This document shows, piece by piece, positions 44,037 to 52,815 of a stretch of 64,000 nt of DNA. This DNA comes from JAOAGA01 sp964540515. Lineage in GTDB: Bacteria > CALINM01. The stretch spans positions 310,001 through 374,000 of the forward strand of contig CAZIMS010000001.1 in NCBI GenBank assembly GCA_964540515.1, in the 5' to 3' direction. The notes beneath the pieces are model-generated. The model saw only the letters and a program-made list of their open reading frames with translations. It made no database searches and had not been told where the DNA came from. Position 1 is the stretch's first letter. Each line of letters opens with the position of its first letter. The translations under genes and the position numbers were made by a program.

Positions 44037-44875
44037 CTAAAATTTAAAATCAAAGTCTTTATCAACACCAGCTTTCTTTAAAAGGTCTAAGGTATGAACA
44101 AAATCTTTTTGAGTAGTTTTTATAAAGCCTTGTATAGCCATCTGATTCTTTACTTCATTTGCTGCAGGGCTATTGTCGCCTTTAATGTTTAAAAGGAGAT
44201 TGGATATTTTATCAACAATATCTCTTTTAGTCTTTTTAGAGACTATCAAGCTCATATCAGGGTTTTCTCCTTGTCTTGGCCAACCTGTTCTAAGTTTGGA
44301 TACTTATCTTTATTTTTCTCCCAAACGATATTTTTTACGATTGCATAATCTGCTGCACCACGAGAGAGAGCGTCAATTGCAGCACCATGATTAGCAGCTA
44401 TCAATATGGTTGATTTGACGTTCTTAATATCAGGCATGGAGTGGTAATAAACCTCACCTGATGCTGCAAGAGCGCTAAATATTACTCTTTTACCTTCAAA
44501 AAATTTTGCCGTTCCATCGAATTTAGGAGAACCTTTGGCGCCCAATATTACGGCATTATAGGTAGAAATACCATCTTTACTAACAGGTCTTAAGACTGGA
44601 TAGGCAACATCCTTTATAATCATCATTCCAGCTACACCGGAACCACTAAACATTCCATCTGCCTCTCCAGCAGTAAACATTTTAGCCGCACTTTGGTAGT
44701 TTGGGGTACCGACTAAAGTTGCGTTTATACCTTTTGTTTTTAAATAATCTATCAAAGGTTTATATTTTTCGGCAGCCCCTTTATCATCTTGCATTACAAG
44801 AATCTTAAAATCTGCGCTATAGGCAGTGCCTAAGGTTAAGACTAATAAAAAAATGCAAAAGAAAAATTTTTTCAT
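44037..44875 (-). pseudogene. PhnD-like phosphate/phosphonate periplasmic binding protein, frameshifted
   Basis: The 5' part (44252-44875) encodes a signal peptide (~1-20) and ILVMQDDKGAAEKYKPLIDYLK, a PhnD-type fold. It stops at TGA after ~207 residues. The remaining ~72 residues (44037-44255, MSLIVSKKTKRDIVDKI) continue the same domain in the -1 frame. The junction is at a short A-run (GAGAAAACCC), where one lost A would explain the break. The two frames overlap as ATGA, so translational coupling into two pieces is possible. It may be a sequencing error, a recent mutation or a genuine split gene. Its position just before the chemoreceptor suggests ligand presentation. Confidence 0.75.
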
Positions 44876-44905
44876 TGAGTTACCTCCTTATTTTAATTTT
44901 TGTTA

Positions 44906-44934
44906 ATTATATTATTCTTCTTTTTATGTTACAA
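44906..44934 (-). promoter_or_regulatory. Sigma-70 promoter for phnD-like gene and chemoreceptor
   Basis: On the minus strand TTGTAA, 17 nt, TATAAT, about 30 nt before the ATG at 44875. A GGAGG ribosome site follows. Confidence 0.6.
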
Positions 44935-45068
44935 CAATATTTATATATCACAACTTTAAGTTACTATGGTTATTTTTTACCGAAATTTATGGTTATATTT
45001 TATCAACGAGTTTTTTATAATTAAGCTCTCTAATTAGTAGAGTGCTTTATTTATGAAACAATATTATA

Positions 45069-45085
45069 TTGGCATAGAGGTTGCA
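45069..45085 (+). promoter_or_regulatory. Sigma-54 (RpoN) promoter of the aromatic-degradation operon
   Basis: TTGGCATAGAGGTTGCA matches the -24/-12 consensus, with TGG and TGC at exact spacing. The predicted start near 45096 leaves a GGAGG ribosome site before the TTG at 45112. An enhancer-binding activator would be required and is not in the window. The rest of the ~235 bp gap back to 44875 holds the divergent promoter. Confidence 0.65.
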
Positions 45086-45111
45086 AAACGTAAAGTTACT
45101 GGAGGTTTTTA

Positions 45112-45492
45112 TTGAAAATAAAAGTCAATAAAATAAGATGTACAGCCTGCGGTCTCTGTGAGAATATATGCAGTCTTACCCATACTGGCTCGATTAATAA
45201 AAAAAGATCTGCCATAAAAGTTATTATGGATGACTTGGGAGATAGTATTCACACTCCTCTTTTGTGTCGTCAATGTAGCAATATGTATTGCATAGAGGGA
45301 GAAGACCTTTCACAAAAGCAAGTTCTTCAAGAAAAGAATAAGTTTTTATGGGATAATCTTAATAGAGCCTTAAAATGCCCTTTTAATGGATGCTTTGCCT
45401 TTGATGGTAAGGTCTATCATTGTGACCTCTGTGGGGGAGATCCCCAGTGTGTTAAGATATGTACTAACTCAGCTATAACTATTATAGATTAA
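45112..45492 (+). CDS. 4Fe-4S ferredoxin-like electron transfer protein
   Basis: The TTG start follows GGAGG. The 126 residues have CTACGLCENIC near the N-terminus and two further Cys groups (CRQCSNMYC, then CDLCGGDPQCVKIC). That is enough for two to four clusters of the HycB/AOR-associated ferredoxin type. It is the first gene of the sigma-54 operon. It could bring low-potential electrons to a ring-reducing enzyme or receive them from an aldehyde oxidoreductase such as the one at 61.8 kb. Confidence 0.82.
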   Translation: MKIKVNKIRCTACGLCENICSLTHTGSINKKRSAIKVIMDDLGDSIHTPLLCRQCSNMYCIEGEDLSQKQVLQEKNKFLWDNLNRALKCPFNGCFAFDGKVYHCDLCGGDPQCVKICTNSAITIID

Positions 45493-45503
45493 AGGAGATA
45501 CGG

Positions 45504-46694
45504 ATGAGAGAAAAATACAGTGATGTAGTTTTTGTTTCGGCAGTAAGAAGTCCGATGGGTAAGTTTGGTGGTACTTTAAAAGACATGCCTGTTTATGAGC
45601 TTGGTGGATATGTAATAAAAGAGGCAATAAATCGAGCAGGTCTTAAGGGTGACGAGATTGATGAGGCCATAATAGGTAACTGTAGGCAAGCTGGAAACGG
45701 TCCAAATCCAGCAAGAAGCGCTATTTTGTTAGGCGGATTAGATAAGAAAGTTCCTGCAAGTACAATAAATATGGCCTGTCCCTCAGGTATGTTAACTCTT
45801 TTTTACGCTATAAGGTCAATTAAAGATGGGGCAAAAATTGTCCTCTGCGGTGGCATGGAGAGCATGAGCACCATACCTTATTTGTTGAAGAATGTTCGCT
45901 GGGAAGGATTTAAGATGGGAGATAAGGTGCTTATGGATGGATGGGGAGATAGTGTAGATCCTATCATTAATATGGGTATGGGGCAGACTGCTGAGAATTT
46001 GGTTGAGAAATATGGCCTTACAAGAGAAGAGCTTGATAGTTTTGCAGTAGATAGCCATAAAAAGGCAGGTAGGGCTCAGAAAGAGGGATGGTTTAAAGAG
46101 GAGATTGTAGCAATTCCTGTAAAAACGAAAGATAAAGAAGATATCCTTTTTTCAGAAGATGAGTCAATTAGAGAAGATACATCTCTTGATAAAATGGCAA
46201 AAATACCACCGGCCTTTAAAAAAGGTGGTTCAGTTACTGCAGGTAACTCCTGTGGCCTTACTGATGGATCTGCCATGCTTGTTGCAATGAGAAGAGATGT
46301 TGCCCTATCATTGGGGGCTAAGCCATTATTTTCTCTTGTAGATTTTGTTCAAAGTGCCTGTGAAAATGCCTTTATGGGAGAAGGACCTGGTTATTCTATT
46401 CCGTTGGTATTAGAAAAGGCAGGCCTAACTCTAAATGATATAGACCTTCTTGAGGTAAACGAGGCCTTTGCGGCACAGATGATTGTTAATGAAAGAATGC
46501 TTAATTGGGATAGGAGCAAGGTTAATATAAGTGGAGGAGCTATTGCTTTAGGACACCCAACAGGCTGTAGTGGTGCAAGAATAATAGTAACCTTATATCA
46601 TAACTTAAAAAAACTAAATAAAGAGCTTGGTGTAGCAGGTATCTGTGGAGCAGGAGGAGTAACAACAGCCTGTATAATTAAAAGAGAAGATTAA
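45504..46694 (+). CDS. Thiolase (acetyl-CoA acyltransferase)
   Basis: Cleaves 3-oxoacyl-CoA with CoA to acetyl-CoA and a shortened acyl-CoA. The 396-residue protein has catalytic Cys92 in NMACPSGM, VNEAFAAQ, the His motif GGAIALGHPTGCSGAR and the second Cys in CGAGGVTTACI. It is encoded between the ferredoxin and an SDR. In a benzoyl-CoA pathway it would act on 3-oxopimeloyl-CoA; this is inference. AAAGGAG precedes the ATG. Confidence 0.92.
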   Translation: MREKYSDVVFVSAVRSPMGKFGGTLKDMPVYELGGYVIKEAINRAGLKGDEIDEAIIGNCRQAGNGPNPARSAILLGGLDKKVPASTINMACPSGMLTLFYAIRSIKDGAKIVLCGGMESMSTIPYLLKNVRWEGFKMGDKVLMDGWGDSVDPIINMGMGQTAENLVEKYGLTREELDSFAVDSHKKAGRAQKEGWFKEEIVAIPVKTKDKEDILFSEDESIREDTSLDKMAKIPPAFKKGGSVTAGNSCGLTDGSAMLVAMRRDVALSLGAKPLFSLVDFVQSACENAFMGEGPGYSIPLVLEKAGLTLNDIDLLEVNEAFAAQMIVNERMLNWDRSKVNISGGAIALGHPTGCSGARIIVTLYHNLKKLNKELGVAGICGAGGVTTACIIKRED

Positions 46695-46732
46695 AGACCA
46701 TAACTCAAAACAAAATATAGGAGGCGTAAAAG

Positions 46733-47482
46733 ATGAAGATTGACTTGAATGGAAAGGTAGCCTTAGTAACAGGTGGGTCAAGAGGTATAGGGGCAGAGAT
46801 TGTAAAAAATTTAGCCAAATGTGGTGCCCATGTTGCCTTCAATTATGTTAAGAGTGAAGATAAGGCCCTTGCTTTAAAAGAAGAGGTTGAAAAGTTGGGA
46901 TCTAAAGCTTTTATCTATAAATGTGATGTTGTTGACTATGCCGATGCAGAGAATATGGTAAAGGAAGTTATCAGTACTTTAGGCGGGCTTCATATACTTG
47001 TATGTAATGCCGGTGTTAACTGGGATGGTGTTCTCTGGAAGATGACACCAGAACAGTGGCATAGAGTTCTCTCAGTAGATTTAACAGGCACATTCAATTT
47101 TATGAGGGCTGTATCTCCTATTTTTAAAGAGCAAGGTTATGGGAAGATTATTAATATTACATCGATTAATGGCTTAAGAGGTAAGTTTGGGCAGACAAAC
47201 TATTCGGCAGCAAAGTCAGGGGTACATGGTCTAACAAAGGCTGCCGCAAAGGATTTGGGAAAGTTCGGTATAAATGTTAATGCAATAGCTCCAGGTTTTA
47301 TACTTACAGAGATGGGAGAATCTATGCCCGATGAGTTTAAAAAAATAGCTATCGAAGAAAGTGCTCTAAAAAGGGCAGGACTTCCAGAAGATGTGGCATA
47401 TCTAACGGCTTTTCTTGCATCAGATCTTTCAAAACACATAACAGGTGAGATAATCAAGGTAGATGGGGGACAATATATTTAA
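46733..47482 (+). CDS. Short-chain dehydrogenase (3-hydroxyacyl-CoA/ACP reductase type)
   Basis: The 249 residues show the FabG-like cofactor motif VTGGSRGIGAEI, CNAG and the catalytic Ser144-Tyr157-Lys161 set in ITSINGLRGKFGQTNYSAAK. In this operon it is more likely a 3-hydroxyacyl-CoA dehydrogenase than the fatty-acid FabG, because it sits between a thiolase and a crotonase. Cofactor preference is not clear. An AGGAGG ribosome site precedes it. Confidence 0.88.
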   Translation: MKIDLNGKVALVTGGSRGIGAEIVKNLAKCGAHVAFNYVKSEDKALALKEEVEKLGSKAFIYKCDVVDYADAENMVKEVISTLGGLHILVCNAGVNWDGVLWKMTPEQWHRVLSVDLTGTFNFMRAVSPIFKEQGYGKIINITSINGLRGKFGQTNYSAAKSGVHGLTKAAAKDLGKFGINVNAIAPGFILTEMGESMPDEFKKIAIEESALKRAGLPEDVAYLTAFLASDLSKHITGEIIKVDGGQYI

Positions 47483-47500
47483 TTAAAAGGGGAGGGATAG

Positions 47501-48271
47501 ATGTTTAATTTTATTCAATACAAGAAAGAAGGTAGAGTTGCTGAGATTAGAATTAACAAGCCCCCATATAATATCCTTGATATTAAGACAATGGAGGAGA
47601 TTAATAATGCCTTGGAAGATGTAAAAAAAAGTGAGAATGATTTGAATGTTTTGCTAATCACATCAGAGGGAGATAAAGCCTTTTCTGCCGGCGTAGATGT
47701 GGCTGACCACACAAAAGATAAGATGGAAGTTATGCTTAGTGTCTTTCACGGTATCTTTAGAAGACTTGATGCCCTTGATATAGTGACGGTTGCAGGTGTT
47801 AAGGGTTCTGCACTTGGTGGTGGCTGTGAGCTTGCTATCGGCTGTGATTTGATAATATGTGCTGATAATGCAAAGTTTGGTCAGCCCGAGATTAAGTTGG
47901 CAGTTTTTCCTCCTGTTGCAATAACATATCTTTCTCAGATAGTGGGTACAAAAAAGGCCTTAGAGATAATCCTTTTAGGAGAAAATCTATCGGCAGAAGA
48001 GGCGAAGGTTTTGGGATTAGTTAATCAAGTCTTTCCTCTTAAAGATTATGAGGAGAAGAGCAAGGATTATATAAAAAAGTTTGAGGTAATGAGCGGCTCT
48101 GCCCTTAAGATTACAAAGAAAGCTTTTAAAAAGTCACTGAGTTTTAATTTTGAAGAGGTCCTATCTCAAGCAGAAGAAGATTATATAAGTAAACTTATGA
48201 CTTTAGAGGATCCCAATGAAGGTATAAACTCTTTTATGGAAAAGAGAAAACCTCTTTGGAGACACAGATAA
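47501..48271 (+). CDS. dch: Crotonase-family hydratase, probable cyclohexa-1,5-diene-1-carbonyl-CoA hydratase
   Basis: The 256-residue crotonase has the oxyanion-hole region AFSAGVDVADHTKD and ALGGGCELAIGCD, then FGQPEIKLAVFPP. The GVDVADHT segment and the FPP turn are, to my knowledge, typical of Dch/BamR, which hydrates the diene formed by benzoyl-CoA reductase. The next gene is Had, the enzyme that acts on that product, which strongly supports the call. A generic enoyl-CoA hydratase is the fallback. Confidence 0.78.
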   Translation: MFNFIQYKKEGRVAEIRINKPPYNILDIKTMEEINNALEDVKKSENDLNVLLITSEGDKAFSAGVDVADHTKDKMEVMLSVFHGIFRRLDALDIVTVAGVKGSALGGGCELAIGCDLIICADNAKFGQPEIKLAVFPPVAITYLSQIVGTKKALEIILLGENLSAEEAKVLGLVNQVFPLKDYEEKSKDYIKKFEVMSGSALKITKKAFKKSLSFNFEEVLSQAEEDYISKLMTLEDPNEGINSFMEKRKPLWRHR

Positions 48272-48294
48272 AGTTTAATTTTGGAGGTAATAAG

Positions 48295-49362
48295 ATGGGA
48301 GTAGATATAATAAAAACATATCAAATGGTGGAGCCCGGGAAATTAATAAAAACAGAGGTCCCCAAAGAGAAACTTAAAGATGATGAGGTTTTAGTTGAGA
48401 TAAAAGGTTGTGGTGTATGTCATACAGATCTAAGTTACTTCTATCAGGGTGTTCCTACCGTTACCAAACCACCTCTTACATTAGGTCACGAGATATCAGG
48501 TGTAATTGTAGAGGGTAGAGCTGATCTGATTGGTAAAGAGGTAATTGTGCCTGCTGTTATGCCCTGCAATAGCTGTCCTATCTGTGCTAAGGGGAGAGAA
48601 AATAGATGTCTTAATCAAAAGATGCCTGGTAATAATTTAGGGATATATGGTGGTTATTCGAGTCATATACCAGTTCCCTATAGAGACCTTTGTTTTATAG
48701 AAAATAGAGGTGATTTTCCTTTAGAGGTGCTGGCAGTTGTTGCAGATGCAGTTACAACGCCCTATCAGGCAGCCATAAGAGGAGGGCTTGAAAGGGGTGA
48801 TTTGGTAATGATTATAGGTGCTGCAGGAGGAGTAGGTACCTATATGACTCAGATGGCAAAGGCTTTCGGCGCAGAATGTGTGATAGGGTTTGATATAGCA
48901 GAAGAAAAGCTGGAAGACTTGAAGAAATATGGGCTTGACTTTGCTATTAATCCTAAAGGTAAAGAGATAAAGGAACTTAAAGATATTTTTAAAACTATAT
49001 GTAAAGAGAAAGGTTATCCATCCAATTATTCTTGGAAAATTTTTGAATGCACCGGTATTAAGCCAGGGCAAGAGTTAGCTTTAGAGTTTTTGTCCTTTAT
49101 TGGGAAGTTGGTGGTTGTTGGTTATGGACCTCAAAAGATTGAATATATGCTCTCTAAGCTTATGGCTTTTGATGCTGAGATAATAGGGACCTGGGGTTGT
49201 CCTCCAAAACACTATAAGAGTGTTCTTGATCTTGTATTGAATGGAAAGGTACAGATTAAGCCATTTGTTGAGACAAGACCTATGAGTCAGATAGAAGAAG
49301 TTTTTGAGTTAGCCCATCACGGTATGTTGAAAAAAAGGGTAGTCTTAACACCGGATTTTTAG
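48295..49362 (+). CDS. had: Zinc-dependent 6-hydroxycyclohex-1-ene-1-carbonyl-CoA dehydrogenase (Had-like)
   Basis: A medium-chain alcohol dehydrogenase. The start at 48295 is chosen because GGAGGT lies 8 nt upstream; an upstream ATG at 48256 lies within dch. KTYQMVEPGKLIKTEVP, CGVCHTDLSYFYQGVPTV and TLGHEISG supply the catalytic zinc ligands. The CNSCPICAKGRENRC loop binds structural zinc, and GAAGGVGTYMTQMAKAFGA binds NAD. GTWGCPPKHY near residue 298 is also seen in Had of Thauera, as I recall it. It oxidises the hydroxyl product of Dch before ring cleavage. The ring hydrolase (oah/bamA) is not in the window. The stop overlaps the convergent MFS gene by 4 bp. Confidence 0.85.
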   Translation: MGVDIIKTYQMVEPGKLIKTEVPKEKLKDDEVLVEIKGCGVCHTDLSYFYQGVPTVTKPPLTLGHEISGVIVEGRADLIGKEVIVPAVMPCNSCPICAKGRENRCLNQKMPGNNLGIYGGYSSHIPVPYRDLCFIENRGDFPLEVLAVVADAVTTPYQAAIRGGLERGDLVMIIGAAGGVGTYMTQMAKAFGAECVIGFDIAEEKLEDLKKYGLDFAINPKGKEIKELKDIFKTICKEKGYPSNYSWKIFECTGIKPGQELALEFLSFIGKLVVVGYGPQKIEYMLSKLMAFDAEIIGTWGCPPKHYKSVLDLVLNGKVQIKPFVETRPMSQIEEVFELAHHGMLKKRVVLTPDF

Positions 49363-50585
49363 TTTTTACTGAAAGAAGGAATCTTTAAAATAAAAAAAAG
49401 ACCTCCTAAAAAAAATAAAGTAACAGATAAGATTGCCGGTCTTTGGCTTCCTGTTAATAGTGATATTTGTCCAAACAATAAAGGCCCCAAGATGGAAGAG
49501 CTTTTTCCTACAAGTGAATAGATGCCAAAGTATTCGGCCTCACAACCTTTAGGTATAAAGTAGGCAAAGAGAGTTCGAGAGGCTGACTGTATAGCTCCAA
49601 GTCCTATCCCACCTATGCTTGCTATCACAAAAAAAGCCATCTTACTGTCTACAAGAAAGGCTCCTATAGTTACGGTAATCCAAAAGATTAGAGAGATAAT
49701 AACTACAACCTTAGGACCTCTTTTATCAATTAAATTAGCAAAGAGAAAAGACCCGCTCAAAGCAGTTATTTGAACCAACATAAAGAGCTTTATAATCTCT
49801 ACATTGCTAAATCCTAATGATGTTGTAGCAAAAATAGTAGAGAAGGCAATAACTGTGTTTATACCATCTCCATAGAGAAAATATGCCAAGAGAACCTTCT
49901 TTAAGTTTCTTGACCTTTGTACAATCTTAATTTTATCCACAACGTAACCTATACCGCTTTTTATAGATCTTAAGAGGGAAATTTTTTTCTCATCCTTTGG
50001 TAAGAAAAAGAAAGAGGGCAGAGAAAAGATTAAGAAAAATAAAGAAACTGTAAGCCATATTAAATCGTATCTATTTTCCTTCGCTAATAATAAGGCAAGA
50101 AACAGAGATAATATCGAGCCTAAATAGCCTAAACCAAAACCCCAAGAAGAAACTCTTCCCAAGTAGTTTATAGGAGAGATTATTGATAAAAAGGAGTTAT
50201 AAAAGATTACTGAAGCTTCCATGGAAATATTTGCAAATAGTATTAATATAAAACCTAAAAATATGTCACCTCTGCTTATAAAGTTAAAGGATGCCACAGA
50301 GAGGGAGGAAAGGATTATAAAAAAATAAAGCATAGTCTTTCTTTTTCCTGAGTAGTCTGCTATACCACCAAGGATTGGAGAGAGTAAGGCGGTAATAAAC
50401 ATACTCAAAGATACAGCTCTTCCCCACCAGAGGTCTCCAGCGCCATCAGTATTGCCAACAATTACATTTGCATAATATACCGGGAAGATAACAGAGGCGA
50501 TTATAGCAGAGTAGCTGGAGTTAGCAAAATCAATAAGGCACCAACTAAAAATCTGTTTTTTATTCAAATTAAAGCTTTTTTGCAT
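49359..50585 (-). CDS. MFS transporter (UMF1/Atg22-like)
   Basis: The 408 residues contain about 12 hydrophobic helices. The opening FSWCLIDFANSSYSAIIASVIFPVYY is characteristic of the UMF1 (Atg22-like) permeases, and a SGKRKTML loop lies between helices 2 and 3. The substrate is unknown; amino-acid or metabolite efflux is typical of the family. It is convergent with had, and its start is ~80 bp from the divergent yacG. Confidence 0.85.
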   Translation of the reverse strand: MQKSFNLNKKQIFSWCLIDFANSSYSAIIASVIFPVYYANVIVGNTDGAGDLWWGRAVSLSMFITALLSPILGGIADYSGKRKTMLYFFIILSSLSVASFNFISRGDIFLGFILILFANISMEASVIFYNSFLSIISPINYLGRVSSWGFGLGYLGSILSLFLALLLAKENRYDLIWLTVSLFFLIFSLPSFFFLPKDEKKISLLRSIKSGIGYVVDKIKIVQRSRNLKKVLLAYFLYGDGINTVIAFSTIFATTSLGFSNVEIIKLFMLVQITALSGSFLFANLIDKRGPKVVVIISLIFWITVTIGAFLVDSKMAFFVIASIGGIGLGAIQSASRTLFAYFIPKGCEAEYFGIYSLVGKSSSILGPLLFGQISLLTGSQRPAILSVTLFFLGGLFFILKIPSFSKN

Positions 50586-50633
50586 ATTAGTGATGATAGC
50601 ACAAAAATTTTTTATAGAGGCATCAAAATGAGA

Positions 50634-50661
50634 TAGACATATAAGAGCCCATAGGTATAAT
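50634..50661 (+). promoter_or_regulatory. yacG promoter (leaderless layout)
   Basis: TAGACA, 16 nt spacer, perfect TATAAT. The ATG at 50669 follows 7 nt after the -10 box without a ribosome site. Confidence 0.55.
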
Positions 50662-50668
50662 AAATCTT

Positions 50669-50872
50669 ATGAGTTTTTCAGTTAAAAGAAAATGTCCCAT
50701 CTGTGGAAAAGAATTAACTGTTAGTATTGAAAGGTCTATCTATGGTCCTTTTTGCTCTATAAGGTGCAAAGAGATTGATTTATTAAATTGGCTTGATGAG
50801 AAATATTTTATTAGCAGATATATAAAAGAAGAGGATATTGAAGAAGATTTAGGGAGAGATACTAAATCCTAA
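50669..50872 (+). CDS. yacG: DNA gyrase inhibitor YacG-like zinc protein
   Basis: A 67-residue protein with CPICGKEL and CSIRCKEIDLLNWL, the Cys4 zinc site of YacG. E. coli YacG binds GyrB and blocks DNA binding. The C-terminal tail is acidic (EEDIEEDLG). The 3' end overlaps convergent cysS by 11 bp. It appears to be transcribed alone. Confidence 0.85.
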   Translation: MSFSVKRKCPICGKELTVSIERSIYGPFCSIRCKEIDLLNWLDEKYFISRYIKEEDIEEDLGRDTKS

Positions 50873-52328
50873 TTCTATAGCGGGTTCCTTCCTTTGTATC
50901 CTCCAGCTCTATTCCCATTGCATAAAGCTTATTTCTTATCTCATCTGCCTTTTCAAAATCTTTATTTTTTCTTGAGAGCGTACGTTCTTCTATAAGACTA
51001 TCAATGGCATCCCTTGATAAATCGAGGTCTTCTAAGTGCTTATCAAGGGCCTTCTCAAAAAATTGAGTAGGGTCTTCTTGCAAAATACCCAATAGGTTAG
51101 ACAACTTTTTGAGAGCATGAAAAGACTTTTTCACTAATAATAAATCCATATTTGATAGGTTTTTGCCTTTACTTTGAATAAGTTTGTTTATTTCTTTTGT
51201 AAAATCGAAAATTTTTGAGATTGCAATGGCAGTATTAAAATCATCAAGCATGGCAGCATCAAAGGAGTTTTCAAAATCGCTTATTATAATTCTTTGGTCT
51301 TCATTCAACTCACCATCAATGTCTTTGTTTTCAATTAATTCCTGCCAATTTTTAAGAGTTAGATATAGCCTTTTAAGGCTTTTTTCAAAGTCTTTTAACT
51401 TCTCCTCATCATAGTCTATGGGACTTCTATAATGACTTGATAAAATAAAGAGCTTTAATGATTCAGGATGAAACTTCTTTACTATCTCCCTAATAGTTAA
51501 TATGTTTCCCAAGGATTTACTCATCTTTTCTTTATTTATGTTTACAAAGCCGTTATGTAACCAGTATCTTACAAAGGGCTTTCCTGTATATGCCTCGCTT
51601 TGAGCTATCTCATTTTCATGATGAGGGAATATTAGATCCATACCGCCACCGTGAATATCAAAGGTCTCTCCTAAAAGATTTAGAGACATGGCGCTACATT
51701 CTAAATGCCAGCCAGGCCTGCCTTCACCAAAAGGAGAGCTCCAAGAAGGCTCATAATCAAGTCTCTTTCTTTTCCAAAGGGCGAAATCAAGGGGGCTTTT
51801 TTTTCTCTCATCTACATCAACCCGTGCCCCAGACTTTAACTCATCGAGAGGTTTTTTAGAGAGCTTCCCATAATCTGGAAAGGCTTCTACAGAAAAATAT
51901 ACATCACCATCAACCTCATAGGCATAACCTTTTTCGATAAGAGATTGTGTAATCTCTATCATCTTTTCAATATATTCGGTTGCGCGGGGGGTATAAGTGG
52001 GTTTTTCTATACCAAGAATCTCCATGTCTTCATGAAAGGCTTTAATATATTTTTCTGAGACCTCTTTAAAATGACAACCTTCATCTTTAGCTCTATTAAT
52101 AATCTTATCGTCAATATCAGTATAATTTCTTACATAATACACTTTATAACTTAATCTATCTTTAAGAAACCTATAGATTGCATCAAAGACTATCTGTACC
52201 CTTGCATGTCCAATATGAGAATAATCATAGGCTGTAATGCCACAGACATACATCTTAACCTTTCCCTCTTCTACAGGTGTAAATTTTTCTTTTGTGTTGT
52301 TTAAAGTGTTATAAACATAGAGGTCCAT
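50862..52328 (-). CDS. cysS: Cysteinyl-tRNA synthetase
   Basis: A class I synthetase with CGITAYDYSHIGHARV (zinc Cys and the HIGH-type motif), GRPGWHLECSAM (zinc) and KMSKSLGN (KMSKS). The start at 52328 is preferred: GGAG lies 6 nt upstream and the gene overlaps the ispF stop. An ATG at 52340 would add four residues without a ribosome site. The length of about 488 residues is normal. It is last in the carD-pin-ispD-ispF-cysS order common in delta-proteobacteria and relatives. Confidence 0.95.
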   Translation of the reverse strand: MDLYVYNTLNNTKEKFTPVEEGKVKMYVCGITAYDYSHIGHARVQIVFDAIYRFLKDRLSYKVYYVRNYTDIDDKIINRAKDEGCHFKEVSEKYIKAFHEDMEILGIEKPTYTPRATEYIEKMIEITQSLIEKGYAYEVDGDVYFSVEAFPDYGKLSKKPLDELKSGARVDVDERKKSPLDFALWKRKRLDYEPSWSSPFGEGRPGWHLECSAMSLNLLGETFDIHGGGMDLIFPHHENEIAQSEAYTGKPFVRYWLHNGFVNINKEKMSKSLGNILTIREIVKKFHPESLKLFILSSHYRSPIDYDEEKLKDFEKSLKRLYLTLKNWQELIENKDIDGELNEDQRIIISDFENSFDAAMLDDFNTAIAISKIFDFTKEINKLIQSKGKNLSNMDLLLVKKSFHALKKLSNLLGILQEDPTQFFEKALDKHLEDLDLSRDAIDSLIEERTLSRKNKDFEKADEIRNKLYAMGIELEDTKEGTRYRIRI

Positions 52329-52329
52329 C

Positions 52330-52815
52330 TTAAACTCCATTTTTGTATATTAATGCTGTTGCCATACAGACAATCCCTTCTTTTCTCCCTGCAAAGCCCA
52401 TCTTCTCTGTGGTAGTCCCTTTAATATTGATATCATCTTCAGATATCAATAAAATCTTTGAAAGTGTTTTTTTCATCATCTCAACGTATTTTCTTATCTT
52501 TGGTTCTTCACAGATAACAATACAATCTATGTTAGATATCTTAAACCCCTTTCCTTTTACCAGATCAAAAACCCTTTCCAGAAGAATCTTGCTATCTATG
52601 TCTTTAAAAGAAGAGCTGCTATCAGGAAAATGTTTGCCTATATCATCTTCACCTATGGCACCAAGCAAAGCATCCATTATAGCGTGTATTAGACAGTCTG
52701 CATCGGAATGTCCAGCTAAACCTAAGGGGTAGTCTATCTTTACTCCTCCCAGAAAAAGCTCTCTACCCTCTTGAAAACGATGAAAATCAACTCCTAATCC
52801 TACTTTTATTCTCAT
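52330..52815 (-). CDS. ispF: 2-C-methyl-D-erythritol 2,4-cyclodiphosphate synthase
   Basis: Closes the cyclic diphosphate in the non-mevalonate isoprenoid pathway. The 161-residue protein has GVDFHRF (metal-binding D, H), GHSDADCLIHAIMDALLGA and DINIKGTTTEKMGF. It overlaps ispD by ~29 bp, so the two consecutive or near-consecutive pathway enzymes are coupled. Confidence 0.95.
   Translation of the reverse strand: MRIKVGLGVDFHRFQEGRELFLGGVKIDYPLGLAGHSDADCLIHAIMDALLGAIGEDDIGKHFPDSSSSFKDIDSKILLERVFDLVKGKGFKISNIDCIVICEEPKIRKYVEMMKKTLSKILLISEDDINIKGTTTEKMGFAGRKEGIVCMATALIYKNGV

Noticed and set aside
44245..44280. Programmed -1 frameshifting in the phnD-like gene
   Set aside because: No X-XXY-YYZ slippery heptamer in the zero frame and no obvious downstream pseudoknot. 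A lost base in the A-run is simpler.
44876..45111. Possible small gene in the gap between the phnD-like gene and the ferredoxin
   Set aside because: No convincing frame with a start and ribosome site. The gap is explained by two divergent promoters.
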